Below the pieces are notes generated by a model that worked only from the letters and a program-made list of their open reading frames with translations, did not search any database and was not told the origin of the DNA. 64,000 nucleotides of DNA from Nissolia schottii. Taxonomy: Eukaryota > Streptophyta > Magnoliopsida > Fabales > Fabaceae. The first letter of the stretch is position 1, and each line of letters starts with the position of its first letter. The stretch is from the NCBI GenBank assembly GCA_003254905.1, contig QANU01014112.1, forward strand, positions 29,141 to 93,140, given 5' to 3'. Positions 1-19,917 of the stretch are shown here, piece after piece. The translations under genes were made by a program, and so were the position numbers.

Positions 1-1152
1 GCCACATGTCCAGAAAAATTGACTATCTCAGACAAATTGCCACTTAATGACGACCAGTGCATAACTGAGTAATTGGAGATAAGGTAGACATCGTGTTTTG
101 AAGTAGCCCAAACTAAGTTTCTCAGCTGCATCTCACAAACATATATATCAATACTCAAGAATTCTTTTCAAGTAAAAATCATCACTCATTAAGAATTAAA
201 TTAATAAACTACCCAAACCTACATTTGTAAAACCATAAACTATAACAAACAGCACTGCAGTGTCCAATGCAAATTGACACGTGCTTCAATCTTGATTTAT
301 ACATTAACAAAATAACTTGAACTTACATAGCATAGTAGTAGTGCACTCGAAGGGCTAGAGACAGACAATGACAGATTTGAAGATTCACAAATTTTCTTTC
401 ATCAATTCCCAAAAGTGAAATTAATCATACAAGAAGTGCAGCAGTACAACACAAGACAACCGCACAAACGCCAACATAATGGTCAATCATCGACCACAAG
501 CAACCACTTACATAACAAGTATTATCATAAGCCAGCATACATTTAACTAATAGAAGCTTATATCTTCAACTATTGCAGGTTAATAAGGGGTTTTCAACAA
601 GTACATGCATGAGTTCCAACTTTCCAGACACACACTCTACAAGGCTTACTCAACCGCCCAAAAATATAGAGGAATAGTATTAATTAACAATCAGGTGCAG
701 TTCAGCATATTAAAAAAAATAAAATAAATAAAAAAACCCAACAAACCTGAAAATGAAGTATGGTAGGCTTAACCATCCTTGTATTATAGAAGAAGTCATA
801 GTATTTGCCTCCACTCACTGATTTTGTGGACTCCTGAGACAAATAAATCAAAATTGAGTACTTTTGAAAAAAAAAAAAACAAATTGTGATTCTTTCCCTG
901 CCTCCCTACAAACCCAGGAAAAGGGTAAAAATGAACAACACAAAAAAAGACCACTTTTTTAAGGGAAAACAAAAAAGGGACCTTATTAACAGCACCCCCA
1001 GATGAAGGAATGTTCTCATAATTCTTGTACTGTTCAAGCCTTGTATCTCTGTACCTATCTCTTGTTATGTTCAACCTATCCCACTGAATGCCCTGAATAT
1101 CCTTCCCCTTTCTAGCTTGTGATGCTGATGTATCTGTCACCTTAGTCAGCTG
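1..1152 (-). CDS. WD40-repeat (transducin-like) protein, internal exons, partial
   Basis: Three exons can be joined on the minus strand: 1152-982, 833-747 and 125-1, the last leaving the window. All joins are in phase 0. The translation runs from QLTKVTDTSASQARKGKDIQ through WDRLNITRDRYR, LEQYKNYENIP and NTRMVKPTILHFQ to LRNLVWATSKHDVYL and SGHVA. This matches the N-terminal half of a plant WD40-repeat family of unknown biochemical role; the last exon looks like the beginning of the beta-propeller. The donor after 982 (AAG/GTCCCT) is weak, but the next exon continues the family sequence without a break. The first coding exon, expected to be acidic in this family, is not visible between 1152 and the neighbouring nuclease gene; a single N at 1210 beside a poly-A run may hide lost sequence. 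The remaining WD repeats lie left of the window. The exon starting at 1152 could instead start at 1149, because two AG acceptors are adjacent. Confidence 0.85.
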
Positions 1153-3718
1153 CTCCAATCACCCATAAAATCAAAAACCAAAACAAACAAAAAAAAAAAA
1201 AAAAAAAAANCCCGACACCGTAAAAGGAAAAGAAAATGGTGAAAAACTAGTTTCTAAATAAATATACTAATAAATAGTAGTAATTAAATTTTTATTAGTA
1301 TAAAAAATTTCAAATACTAATTAATTATCATTATAACTTGTTATGTATTACCAGTATAGAATAGTTTTACACTATCTTTTTTTTAGGTTTAAATATGTTT
1401 TAGATCGATGAGAAACTATAGAAATTTTGTTTAGGTCTTTAAAAAAAATTTATTTTGGTTTAAATATATTAAAAATATTTTAAATAGTGAGTTATGGGTC
1501 GAGTTTAGGATAAGTTATAGGTTATATAGGCTTATTTTACCCACATGACATTATTGACATAACAACTTGTTAGTCACATTGACGGTTGATAGAGCTCTCT
1601 AATGACACTAAATTATTTATAATATGTTTGGCACTAAAATCAAATATTTTTAATATTTTAAATAAAAAATAAAAATTATATGTTTAGAGATCTAAGTCAA
1701 ATCTTAAAATTTATTAAAGACTCAAAACATATTTAAACCATTTTTTTAATTATATGTTATTACATAGTGAGACTTTTAAAATAAAAATGTGAGGCTTAAT
1801 CACTTTAGATAATGTGATACTATTATGATCGGAGGATAGTATAAAATATTTTAGAATTAACGTTGCTTATTGAATAAACTCTTACTATATATAACTTTAA
1901 AGATAATTATTTTTAAAATTAAATATTCTTAATGATTTTAATCTATTTCTTCTATCTCATTATTATGTCCATGTAGGGTTAATATATACATGCTAAGAAT
2001 CTTATGAAATAATCCTAATAATAGTCAAAGTTAAAATAATTTTATAAAAATACCTTTATGTTGAAATTATTATAACTTTATTTGTGGGTGCTTACTTCAC
2101 CTAAACTTTTGTTAATAAAAAAATTTTCTACCAATTGCTTTAATGATCATAGTTGATACAAAGATAAAACTTAAAAATATTAATAATGTGCTAATATTAA
2201 AAACATATAAATTTAAGACATAAAAAATCTTCAATGAACAAATGTAAAGAAATGGATGAAGTATATTAAATAGCATGAAAAAGTTTATACCGACAACTTA
2301 TTAAATAAAGTAATAATAATGATAATAATAGTAATAGTAATAGTAATAACTAGTGAATGTGGGTAAAGTATACTAATAGATTAGGTAGTAATAATTTAAG
2401 GCACGCAATAGGAATTATAGCATTGCGAATTGCGATGGGGGAATATGAATGAATGAGGGCATGTGTTATGTGTTGTTTTCTGTGTTTTGTGTGGACGAAA
2501 TGAGAGATTATGACCCTTGTGTGGGCTCTAGTGTTGATTGAGTCTTGTCTTCCTCCTCTTACTCTTCCAAACTAGCCAAATATGTGGTCCCCAGTTAATA
2601 AATATTAATTAATATTATAATTATAAGTCACATCTACGTTCATTATCATGATTCACTTTTTTTATTATTATGCCGTCGGTATCTTTTGTCCTCCTTTTCA
2701 TGCCCGGTTGAGGCATGGATAATTTCTTTCTTTTCTCAATTCCTACTATTAGCGAAGTATCGTATCCGTGAATTAAAAAATATTACACAAATTAAGAAAG
2801 CAAATTCTAGAAAGAAAAAAGAAAAAGGTGGATTAGATAAACAATTGAAAACAGTGAAGAAAAATGTTAAGGTATTATCGTTGTAAACACTAATTTAGTT
2901 TATGTAGATTAGCATCAAATTGATTTTCAAACAATAATTTATTTTGCTGCGTATGGTATAACTTGCGTAAAAACGAGCATTATTGCAGCAGACACATCTA
3001 TAAATTTTGATCATGACACGAACACTTTGTTTCCTTTGCTTGTCAGACTGCTTGGTTTTTAGTAAATTATTATTATTATTACATTTATTATTTTCTGTGG
3101 ATCCGATTGGACTTTTCAAACTCTCAGATACTATATTTTGTATCAGACCAAAAAATAAAATAAAATCTCATATCTGGTAGACATCAAAATATGCAAGAGT
3201 TTGAATACATGCACTTTCCTCCACTGGTAAATGATAGCCGACAATCTAGAACCTGATACTTTAAGGAAACAAAAATCATTGGAGTTGAACAACTCATGTT
3301 AAATTGAATTGAGAAGTGAAATAAATGAAGCGTGTGAATTGTGGTAACTGACCAGAATTTGACGTACAAGTCAAACGAAAGTTTAACAAAGGTAATAGAA
3401 CACGTTGAAAACAAGTACCCTCACTCAATTGTGATTGAATTTAACAACTTGCCACTTCGATTTATGGACAATTTAATTTGCAAAAGAGATAGCCCACCTC
3501 ACTTGACACATACATAAAAAAAATTGGAATCTAAAACATCTAGCCCTCCAATCTTTATGTGGGACCAATATATTTCAGAGTTCCAATTGAGATCCTCTTC
3601 CCTTTTGCAGATCTCTATTATTACTTTTGTCTTAGAGTAGTTCAAATTTGTGTGGGGTAATGCAAATCTTCAATGTTTTTCTCTTGTAATTTTAAGCAAC
3701 TTGATAATTTTTGTAGAT
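1153..3718. other. Intergenic/5' flank between WD40 gene and FAN1 3' end
   Basis: AT-rich DNA with no convincing coding exon on either strand. It holds one inverted-repeat element (1385-1741), an ATA/GTA-type simple repeat near 2310-2350 and a TTA repeat near 3069-3083. Around 2400-2540 the base composition changes, and the minus strand reads like a promoter or untranslated leader with CA-rich stretches. This could be the start region of the WD40 gene, with a long leader intron, but that is inference. Short open frames at 2686-2886, 2895-3119 and 3184-3414 have no recognisable content. Confidence 0.5.
1385..1741. mobile_element. Inverted-repeat MITE-like element, copy A
   Basis: The left end reads ggtttaaatatgtttt and the right end is its near-perfect reverse complement, aaaacatatttaaacc, about 340 bases apart. 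The interior is AT-rich and noncoding. The same terminal sequence bounds a second element at 13019-13317, so this is a repeated family. I recall very similar termini as abundant in legume genomes; assignment to a transposon superfamily is not possible from the sequence alone. Confidence 0.7.
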
Positions 3719-6700
3719 CTACAAAGGTTTCACTTTACAAACCTCAATTGTAAATCCACAATCCATAAGCAGCAGCAGCCATGCTCGCTGCTGTTCAGAG
3801 AGTCGATCCCTTGGGCCTTTCACCTCAACAAGCTTGGCTTCACCGCTGTAATCTCCATGGAAACGCCATAGCAGCAAATCCGGCATTCCGCTAGACCAGC
3901 TCCGATAGTCTTGAGCAAGGAGTTGGCAGAGAGAAGCCAAACAAGACCCCCCAACACAAGTAACCGCAGCACGCAGCTCATCTAAAGAATGGCGGTCCCA
4001 ACTGACCCCCCTACAAGCTGTTCCATTATGGGTTTCCCATGACTTAATAAGCAATTCATCACCCATGCCATCCCGAATTTGCTGCAAGCGAGATTCTATG
4101 CTACTCTTTCTCAATGAATAGAAGCTATCAGTACCCAAATCCAAAGGAGCATTCTGAAAATTCGAAGACCTTATTCCGTTCGATAAGCAAAATTACAATA
4201 AATGTATATAGCAGTTTATAATAAGAAGAAAAAGTAGAGGAAATCACACAAGGGCAGCAGGTACAAAAGGAAAACACCTGGTGATGCGTTGGGGGACAAA
4301 GTCGAAAGGGGTTAATCTAAAGGAAATACCATATATGCCTGAACTACTTCACCTTGTGTTGAATTTTAATTAAAAAGAAAAAAAGGTAGCAAGGATTGAA
4401 AACATTACCACTCCTGAACAAAGCATGATACTGCCTTACAATACATTAACTACACAGAGTGTCCCTGGTTCCCAAACACACGTTTATGTACCACAAAGTG
4501 AGACCACTTTTGTTTCAAAACGCTAACTTGCTTGACTAAATGCACGTGTACACAGGAATAGCACAAAGAGTGCGAAAGATAGGGATAAAAGGAAAAGGAG
4601 AAGATTTCAATTATTTTTGTGGACAACCTACACTCGAACATGAGGAGGCCTTTATTCCATTGAAAAACTACAATACAATATATAAATGCAGCATCAAGTC
4701 GAGGAAAGATGGAAGGTTGATTCATCATTCAATTAAGAGTACCTGAAATCTAGTATAGAAGACATTGGGGACATCAGCATATATGACATCCCACATAAGC
4801 AGCCCAAAAATGGTTAACCATATGCCACTCTCTGTATGAACACCTTGCCATCCACCTCCCTCCTCCCCAGCATAGTAATGCAAAGCAAGTTGTTCTACTC
4901 CACACTGCTCCCCCTCTTCATTGTAGAACCTGTTCTTTGCTCCCAATTCAGAATTTAAAGGTCTCCCTTGTACATAAACCTGACTCATCGTAACAGACAC
5001 AATGACAAGGATATTCAACAAGCAAATCAGAGGTCAGAACTATGGAATCAAACAATAAAGCAATTACCTCAGGAATCTTCCTCAAAGCAGACCTAGAAAA
5101 ACTAGGAACTTTCCAGCGCCTTGGTGGTTTTCCTAAGCGAATAACTCGCCTTTGCAGCGCCATTCTTGAACCTGCACGTACCCATGTATCCAGTAACCCA
5201 TTTTCAGCTACTTGAAGGCTCTCATCAATGCGGCCAAGGTGCTCCAGGTTAACTGACAGCCTTAGCATCCAATATCCTCTTTTTGCATCACAAGTAAAAA
5301 AATCTAGCAGCCACTTAAGTAAGTCAACTGCATCACTATACCTGAGAAACAGACAATTCAGTCACATCAGAGAGCACAATTAGATAAATAAACTGCAATT
5401 ATAACACCATGTCTACGTGAATAGGGTTACAAACTCCACATATTATATATAAATGGCAACCAAGAGCACTCCCACAAACGATGTCCTACTACTCCCACAA
5501 AATAAATATTATAAAGGATAACTAGAGGAAAATGGACTGTCCAAAATATAATAAAGGATATTTTGCCCATGTACCCATCTAATGGACTTGAAATTGGACT
5601 TTAAATTCTTATAAATAAATACCATACTACGCAGGCTCTCTTTTTTTATTAAAAAATGTTTCTTTCTACCATTAGTTTTAAAGACTGGTCTCATAAATAT
5701 TTAGCCAATGCCCATTCAGAGTTTAATGTGTGACAACATTATGTATTCCTTTGACCAAGATTTAGATTAGTGTAAGAGCATGTAGATTAAACTAACAAAC
5801 GCCATACCTGCGTTCTTTCTCAAGGAAGGATATCCCTAATGTGACAATTTTGGAGTATACCCATGATGCTGTAAATAAATGATGGATTGTAACCACTGAT
5901 TCAGAAGTTAAGTACTGAATGGGCAAAGCAGTGGATACACGAGATTCAGCAATCTTTATACACCTCAACACTATGTCATTTCTGTTTTCATCAATAGCTT
6001 CATCCATAATTTGTGCTACTTCAATGGCCTGCATAACTAATGTCACACATTATAGTGGAAGGAACAGAAGGCCATTAGCATCTCTGAACTTCGACATGTA
6101 CCTCTTCATATGAGAGCAAATCACTCCGTTTTGAGAAAATTGGTTCTGATATGATGCATTTGTAAGTTGGATACTTGACTTTTCCGATATCAACTAGCAG
6201 AAAGGATGATAGATCTTGTTCTCCATTTAAGAAGAAAAGTCTCTGCAAAAGCAATATCATTTACATCAGGTGTAAAAAGTTTCCACTTTAAGTTAATTCA
6301 GCACTAACATAAATAATAGAAGCCACAAAGGCACCTCAGTACGCCACATAAGAGATTCAACTTTTGAAGAAACTCTAACACAAGAGCCGGTTCTATCCAT
6401 AATCATAGTTGATAGGCACGGCCTGCATTGAACAAGAACCGAGCCTTAAATTAAACACTAATTCAGTTCACACATTATAAGACAACTAAAAGTTTGAATA
6501 CCATAGCCCATCTGCATATGTAGAAAGCATGGATGAAATGAGATCTTGCTTCTTCATCCCACGGCTGTGACTCTACATCATCAATAGAATATACTAAATT
6601 TTATAGCTAGCCCATGCAAAAAATTTATGAGATACTGAGCAAATAGCATGGGAAATCCAGTATCTCCCGTTTATGACTACTGTATTAACATATAAATAGA

Positions 6701-9700
6701 TAAACACAACAGAATGTTCAATTGTTTGGCCCGTATCTGTCCACACAGTTGATCTCGTACTATGTAGTCATCAGAAACCAATCATCACTTTAGGAGAATA
6801 TCCTATGGATACAACCATATTTTGGAGGATCCATCCAAAAAATAAAGTCCACATATTTATAAAATGATGCATATATATGCTCAGGCTGTTCGGCCCGTAT
6901 CTGTCCACATAGTAATTCTCTTACTATGTAGTCATCAGAAACCAATCATCAATTTAGGAGCATATCCTATGGATACAACCATATTAAGGAGGATTCATCC
7001 AAAATGCTCCACATAAAAAATCAAAAGCCAAAAAAAAAAAAAAAAANAAAAAAAAAAAACTGTGGGGTATGTATGACATGAAATTCTGAAACGTAGTTTG
7101 CAAACTAAATAAAATAAGTGTTGCATATACATGCAATTGCAAAGAAAGGAGAAAGAGGAAACAGCAGAAATTAAGTTGAGATTTGCATCGACCTTTCCAA
7201 GGGTTCTTTATCCTTTCATCATATTAACTAAAAAAGGTATGCAAGGTGAATGTACAAGCTCAAGAACCTAACAAAATAATTAGCTGAAGATGTCCAATCT
7301 CTCTGAAAGTGGATATTTGCCAAAATCGTCCCAATAAAACAAGTCATCTGATTCACCAAAAGGGAGGCCACAATCCGAAAACATATACTCCTTAAAAGGC
7401 CAAAGGTCAGAGATGTCTTTTCTTTGGAGGACAAATCTTACTGAATTCATTTCTTTAGAAAACCAATTACTTAATGTCTTCTCTTTAAAATAAAGTAATA
7501 ACCCTAATGATTAGGCACTCGATATCAACTAGCTTAATTGCCCAACTTCAGTAACTTATCTAGAAGGTGAACACTCTAGTACCTTCAAGTCGTCAACAGA
7601 CTTTCATGATATGGGAAAACTAATATCGCTTCATCTTTATAAAAAAATACAACTATTCATTTGTAATCATAGTACAGAATATTAACACCCAGGTTATGAG
7701 CTTATGTAGCATGCAACTTGTACACAAAGTAAGAATAACACTAAACTATAAAATTGCACTAGAAGTGAAATTGGTTTGTGCATGAAGTTCAACAAGTCAA
7801 TAAACTATGGATCTAAAATAGCAAATGATTTTTAACCTTTTCAAGTGCACACCAAATTTCACGTAGCTCAGAGACAACAAGTGTATTCAAGAAATCATTT
7901 GCATCACTTTCAGGCAGTTGATTTGCTTCTTCAACAAAACATACATATCCTTTCTCTGAAATTTGAACATAACAAATATACAAAGGTGTTAAAGGGTTCT
8001 CCAGAAAAATGTAAAATTGCATTATAGGCAAAGAAACAACAAATGTTGTACTAATTATATTAAATTACCAAAAAGTCCCTTTACTGCCTTCTCAACATCC
8101 ATTATTTCAGGATATGATATGCTAGACACGCGAAACCAAGGTCCTGCATTAGAGCCATATATGAAGGAAGAAGGATATATCAACTCCAAAAGACAATTTA
8201 AAAAATATTATCGGAAAGGGAAAAGTAGTGCCAATAAAAAATGGGGCAGAATAGAGAAAGTTAAGTAACGAAGTACAAATATAGGGCAAGCACCTTACAC
8301 CAAATAGGGGAACTTAAATATATGAATATTCAAATACCTTTTCTGGTGTATATCCGGATAAAAAGCCTCTGACTGTCATTTGAGAGTAAAATGAATGACT
8401 CTGTCAATGGATGAGACATTGTTTAAACTATCTGATAAAAAGGTTAAAAGAATATGTAAGTCACAACAATTAATATCAATACCGATATAGTTTTTCTCAT
8501 CTTCTGTTAGAAGGTGACAATTATTTCTTAACACCTCTTGTAGCATAAGACAAAAATTCTGCTGATACTTCAAAGATTGAAGTGGATTCTTGCTCGCCAA
8601 TTCAACGACATGCTGAGCATTTTTCCATAAGCATTTAAAAGTATCATCTTTAAACTCGCTTTCACCATCCAAAGATCTGTGGCGCGTTATTTGAATTGGA
8701 ACAACATCAAGAGAATGTTTTGGAACAGAAGTGACATGTCCCTGGAACAAATTCCAAAGAGACTAATGATGGCATTTTGAATCAAGGGAGAGAGAAGTAA
8801 CAATTCATTTTTGAGTCAAAAATCTTTACCTGAAATCTAAGGCCATACTCATCTATTAGCGGAGATAGATATTGTGCTAGCTCTCGGGGGAGAAAACCTA
8901 ATAACTTACAGCATTCAGAATCTGCAGAAACTACCTGAACCAAAAGCAGTAATCACTTCCTTAAAATTATATAGTGTATAAATTTGGTGAAATCAGAAGC
9001 AAACACTCTCAAGTCAAGATCATGTTGTCCTACATGATACTCCAGGTAATATGATTAGATGATCCACTTGATTGTTGAATGTGTGCCACTTGAGGTGTCA
9101 ATAATTATCCATTATATCGATAGAATAGAATATGACACTAGCTTAGAGAGGGAAAAAGAGATGTACCTTGATGGCATTGGAGTCCTTAACATTTTGAGAG
9201 TCTCTCAAAAGAGCAATGGTAGCACCAGGACATATTTCCTCAAGATCAGTATATTTCCGGCCAACAATAAAAGTATCCAGTGTTGCTCCAAATATGATGG
9301 GTTCATAATCATCCGACACCCCTTCAGGAACATCATTCTTCAGGGACAAGGATGAATTGCTAACCATACAATCAATCTCAGGATCATTGCCCGGAATATC
9401 TTTTTCAGTCAATTCTTCGCAATCATTATCCTGAATTTCTTCCTGAGCAGCCGTCACTGTGGGCAATGCATTCCCAATATTGTTTGACTCAACCAAATCA
9501 TCAGGAACAATTTTAACCTTGGATACGGGGCTGAAGTTTAGCTGAAGGAGGGTGCGTTGCGTGAGTTTCCGCTTTGTTCCTCGTGAAAGACAAACATCTA
9601 AAACCATAAACTGACATAAGACCTTACATTCACACAATATTCATGGTCTCAACAATCAAACTAACGAATCAAAGACCATAACAAAACCGCATACCAAGAT

Positions 9701-9911
9701 GAGAGTTGATTTCGTTGTTTCCCCCAGGAATCTTGGAGCCGCAAACCGGGCAATCTACCTCGCCACTGGAAGATAACCTATTTCCAGGCTCATTATCTCC
9801 TGAAGGCTTCAATTGGTTCAACTCAACCGCCTTCCCGAACCCAATTCCAAGCACATCGTTGTTATTGTTATTATTATTATTATTATCATCAGCGCATAGA
9901 TTGAAACAGCT
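3719..9911 (-). CDS. FAN1: Fanconi-associated nuclease 1 homologue (UBZ-HIRAN-VRR-NUC), 5' end missing
   Basis: Structure-specific DNA nuclease acting in interstrand-crosslink repair in the nucleus. Fourteen exons join in frame: 9911-9695, 9597-9167, 8934-8830, 8741-8483, 8400-8338, 8143-8069, 7955-7837, 6572-6502, 6422-6335, 6242-6102, 6028-5808, 5341-5068, 4979-4743, 4153-3719 (911 residues). The first exon carries CPVCGSKIPGG, and the splice to the second completes a C2HC UBZ ubiquitin-binding finger (HLDVC). Exons 2-4 encode a HIRAN domain (VGRKYTDLEE, LLRDSQNVKDSNAIK), found in plant FAN1. The middle exons form the helical TPR-like part (RLFFLNGEQDL, RVIRLGKPPRRWK). The last exon is the VRR-NUC domain with the nuclease residues GMPDLLLWR and LVEVK (D, E, K present). 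The true start codon and N-terminus lie in or beyond the N gap at 10011-10861. Nine consecutive Asn codons precede the UBZ finger. The family and domain calls are secure; the 9911 boundary is tentative. Confidence 0.93.
6724..7004. repeat. Tandem duplication (period about 163 bp) in a FAN1 intron
   Basis: Two copies about 115 bases long begin at 6724 and 6887. Both contain ggcccgtatctgtccaca, actatgtagtcatcagaaac and atcctatggatacaaccata, with scattered substitutions. They lie in the long intron between the exons ending at 7837 and starting at 6572. A poly-A run with a single N at 7047 follows directly. Confidence 0.85.
9858..9890 (-). repeat. In-frame Asn-coding trinucleotide repeat in FAN1
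   Basis: An AAT/AAC microsatellite inside the first visible FAN1 exon encodes nine asparagines preceded by two aspartates, just upstream of the UBZ finger. It stays in frame, so length changes would alter only the linker length. Confidence 0.8.
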
Positions 9912-10010
9912 CTGAGAACAAGCACATAAAAACAAACATCTATCAATACAATCAATCGGCATATTTGCAAAATCCAAGCTGCTTCATCATGACATGGAAG
10001 AAAAAAAAAA

Positions 10011-10861
10011 NNNNNNNNNNNNNNNNNNNNNNNNNNNNNNNNNNNNNNNNNNNNNNNNNNNNNNNNNNNNNNNNNNNNNNNNNNNNNNNNNNNNNNNNNN
10101 NNNNNNNNNNNNNNNNNNNNNNNNNNNNNNNNNNNNNNNNNNNNNNNNNNNNNNNNNNNNNNNNNNNNNNNNNNNNNNNNNNNNNNNNNNNNNNNNNNNN
10201 NNNNNNNNNNNNNNNNNNNNNNNNNNNNNNNNNNNNNNNNNNNNNNNNNNNNNNNNNNNNNNNNNNNNNNNNNNNNNNNNNNNNNNNNNNNNNNNNNNNN
10301 NNNNNNNNNNNNNNNNNNNNNNNNNNNNNNNNNNNNNNNNNNNNNNNNNNNNNNNNNNNNNNNNNNNNNNNNNNNNNNNNNNNNNNNNNNNNNNNNNNNN
10401 NNNNNNNNNNNNNNNNNNNNNNNNNNNNNNNNNNNNNNNNNNNNNNNNNNNNNNNNNNNNNNNNNNNNNNNNNNNNNNNNNNNNNNNNNNNNNNNNNNNN
10501 NNNNNNNNNNNNNNNNNNNNNNNNNNNNNNNNNNNNNNNNNNNNNNNNNNNNNNNNNNNNNNNNNNNNNNNNNNNNNNNNNNNNNNNNNNNNNNNNNNNN
10601 NNNNNNNNNNNNNNNNNNNNNNNNNNNNNNNNNNNNNNNNNNNNNNNNNNNNNNNNNNNNNNNNNNNNNNNNNNNNNNNNNNNNNNNNNNNNNNNNNNNN
10701 NNNNNNNNNNNNNNNNNNNNNNNNNNNNNNNNNNNNNNNNNNNNNNNNNNNNNNNNNNNNNNNNNNNNNNNNNNNNNNNNNNNNNNNNNNNNNNNNNNNN
10801 NNNNNNNNNNNNNNNNNNNNNNNNNNNNNNNNNNNNNNNNNNNNNNNNNNNNNNNNNNNNN
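10011..10861. other. Assembly gap (851 N)
   Basis: Run of N preceded by a poly-A run (10001-10010). It lies where the first exon(s) of the minus-strand FAN1 gene should be. True length and content are unknown, so open frames read through it have no meaning. Confidence 0.99.
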
Positions 10862-12474
10862 CATTTGAATGTAGTGGTCGGTTTCGGGATGTAATGGCAC
10901 GCCAAGAGGTGAAATTAATGGCTGACGGCAAGGACTAAAAATGAACAAAAAAATTTACAAGAACTAAAAACGAACAATTTTTTTTTTACAGAAACTCAAT
11001 TCAAATAAAAAATTTTAGAGAAATCAAACACAAAATTATTTATATTACAGGAACTAAAATCTTATTTAATCCTATAATAAAATGAATAATTGAGTAATTT
11101 GTAATAAAGTGGTTTAGTTCGAGCATGTTTGGAAACCAAAAGAAACAACTTTTTTTACATTAAAAGTAGTTTGTAAACAAGCTACTATGTTTAGGAACGA
11201 AGTAATAAAAAACAGTTAAAGCTATCTTTTGGACATTAAGCAAAAAAAGGTTGTTTGCGTTTTTATTTAAATTTTTCATGTGTTTTTCCTGAATTAACCC
11301 TAGTTACCAAATATTATATAATATAAATAATTATTTCATACCATTTTTTAGCAATTTATCATAGAAAAACATTTTTTTCATATAATTAAAATAAAACTGT
11401 TTATCTTAAAACTATTTTTCAATTGAAATATCCATACATAAAATAATTTTCATATAATCAATTATATTAAAAAGCAATTGTTAAAATAAATTTAATTTGA
11501 CAGCTTTCACAGACACACACAATACAAATTGAAACTCTCTGCTTTCATAATAACTTTTTGGTTTGATTTGTGTTCCAATGATTATTGGTAGCCAATTTGT
11601 TTCTACTCATAAGCTAATTTCAAAAACTTTCATACAAAAATATTATTACTTGAAAAAGAGTTTTGTTTAGAGACTCATACCCTCTCTCCCAAGAAGAGGG
11701 AACACTAATGTCAGTTATGCTACAAACTTACCGACCCATCTTTAAATACATTTACTGTGAAGTTGATAGAATCCATAAATAAATAAATACATCTTAAATA
11801 AAACTAATAAAGTGAATGTACCTAAAGATACAAGTAAACTTATACAAGTTAGAATTGGCATGTTACCAAATATAATTAAGTACATCCTCTCGCATGCTAC
11901 CTTCATACCCAAATTGATAATCAACTATTTAGACTATCTTCATAAAAATATTTAGAAGTCAATTAAATATAGCTAATGAACCATGGAGACCAATACAAGG
12001 ACAAAATTAAAAGATCCAAAAAGTAGGGCACAGAGCAAGGTAAGAAACATGCTTACTATTTCAGCCACTTGTGACCTAGGTCTAATATTCTCAACTGTCC
12101 AGAAAAGATCAATTCTCAAATTCGAACATAAGAAGATTCTGTACTTTATTCTCAAAATAATGTGAACAAGAAGAGTTCACGACAATTCCACAGCCGTTTG
12201 TTCCCTTTTCCAGCTTTCACAGTTGAATATTGGAAAAACTAATTACCATAGTTTAATCCACCTCATGAAACTGAAAGAAATAGCATCTCTACAAAAATTA
12301 ACTTCCCAATCATTTCTACTCAGACTGGCGTGTGCATAACCTTATAATTGGATGGTGTGTACTACTGAACAGCCACACCAACTGACGAAAGATTTTACCC
12401 ACAAAGTAGGTTCAATTATCTATATTTTACCCGGGATTGATTGAAAAAATAAAACAGAATCAGGTCTGCTATTG
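10862..12474. other. Intergenic, transposon-derived and AT-rich
   Basis: From 10925 to about 11065 there are repeated 'ggactaaaa' and 'gaactaaaa' style phrases, typical of the ends of plant DNA transposons; the other end is lost in the gap. From about 11115 to 11420 is another AT-rich repeat-like block beginning with agcatgtttggaaacc. I see no coding exon. The 3' untranslated region of the DUF1664 gene should lie just left of 12475. Confidence 0.45.
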
Positions 12475-18582
<6,108 letters not shown>

Positions 18583-19917
18583 GGGAACGCAGTGAGTCCC
18601 TCGGCAACTACCAGCTAAGCGGAGTCTCAGTTCGGAAGCATTTGGCGTGAAACGCAGTCGTTTTAAGGTTCGGCGGCGATGTGTGATTGTGATTTGTGGT
18701 GTGTGTGTGTGGCGAAACTAGAAAATGGATTCCGGTAAGTGAGAAAATTGAGACGAGAAGGATTGGTTAGCAGCAACAAACAAACCCTTGTTTTGGTTTG
18801 CTGCTATTATATTAACTCGATCGACCCTAGCTTCTCAGCGAACTTAATGAAGGTGTGAAATAAATAAAAAACAATAATATTTATAGTATATTCGATTTAG
18901 AATAGAGTTTTAATTTGCATGTGAAAAATAATAATAAACAACTTTTAACTTGTCCGAAAAGAATTAATAGTTTATTTATTTGTGAACAAGTATGTTTTTT
19001 TCATTAACAAACCCACCCTTGGTTGCGTGTATATTTTCATTTTACATTTATGAGCAATTATCCTTTTTATATGCAAAAATAAATATAAGTGCACCCAAAA
19101 ATATAAAAATAAGCATTAGAGGCACTATAATTAATATATTTTTAAAATCATTAACATTGGTCAAGTTCGACTTTGAGTTATACAAATAATCATATTAATA
19201 TTTCATATTGTCAAAAATTAGTGAAGTTAATTTATAAGAATGACTAATTTGACTAATATTAAATGATTAATTTGATCAAATTTTAACAACTTTAAAATTA
19301 ATATAATTGTAAAAATAAACTTATAGATGTTTACACCGCTATAAATAAATTTGAGCGTTTACCTCTTTTTTTCATGTTATAAATTTTTTATTAAGAAATT
19401 CGTCACCCAATTTTTTTTTTAAGTTAAGATTAAGTGATATCCTTATGTAAAGTAATAATTTTACACTACAAATACAAATTATGGTTAGAGTTTTACTTAG
19501 GGTCCTACTTTTTTTTGATGGAAAACTTAATTCCCTACTTGATCCTTGTTATAAATATAGTGTTAACACAGTGTTTTTTTTAATCATTATTGTTATTAGT
19601 CCTTCCGTCCATGGGTCCATTGGACAGATAAACTAACGAGTGCAACAATGAAAAACATTGATGATCAAATAAGGCCCCAGATATTATATTAGATACCAAA
19701 TAGAAAGATTAATGAGGACAACAACGTCGTTTTTTGAGTGGGAATAAAGCTTATTGATGATTATGATAGAAAGGGGGAGTGATGTGTAGGAACTAAGAGA
19801 GTGATTAAACGAAGACTTAATACTAACTTCATTAATGGAGGAACTAAAGAGAGCAATGATAGAAAATATTTAGCCTATTTTGATATTTTATTTATATTAG
19901 AGACCAAATAAGATAAC

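Noticed and set aside
9818..10948. Several long open frames of over 300 codons around 10-10.9 kb and 61-62 kb
   Set aside because: They consist of unknown residues read through the N gaps.
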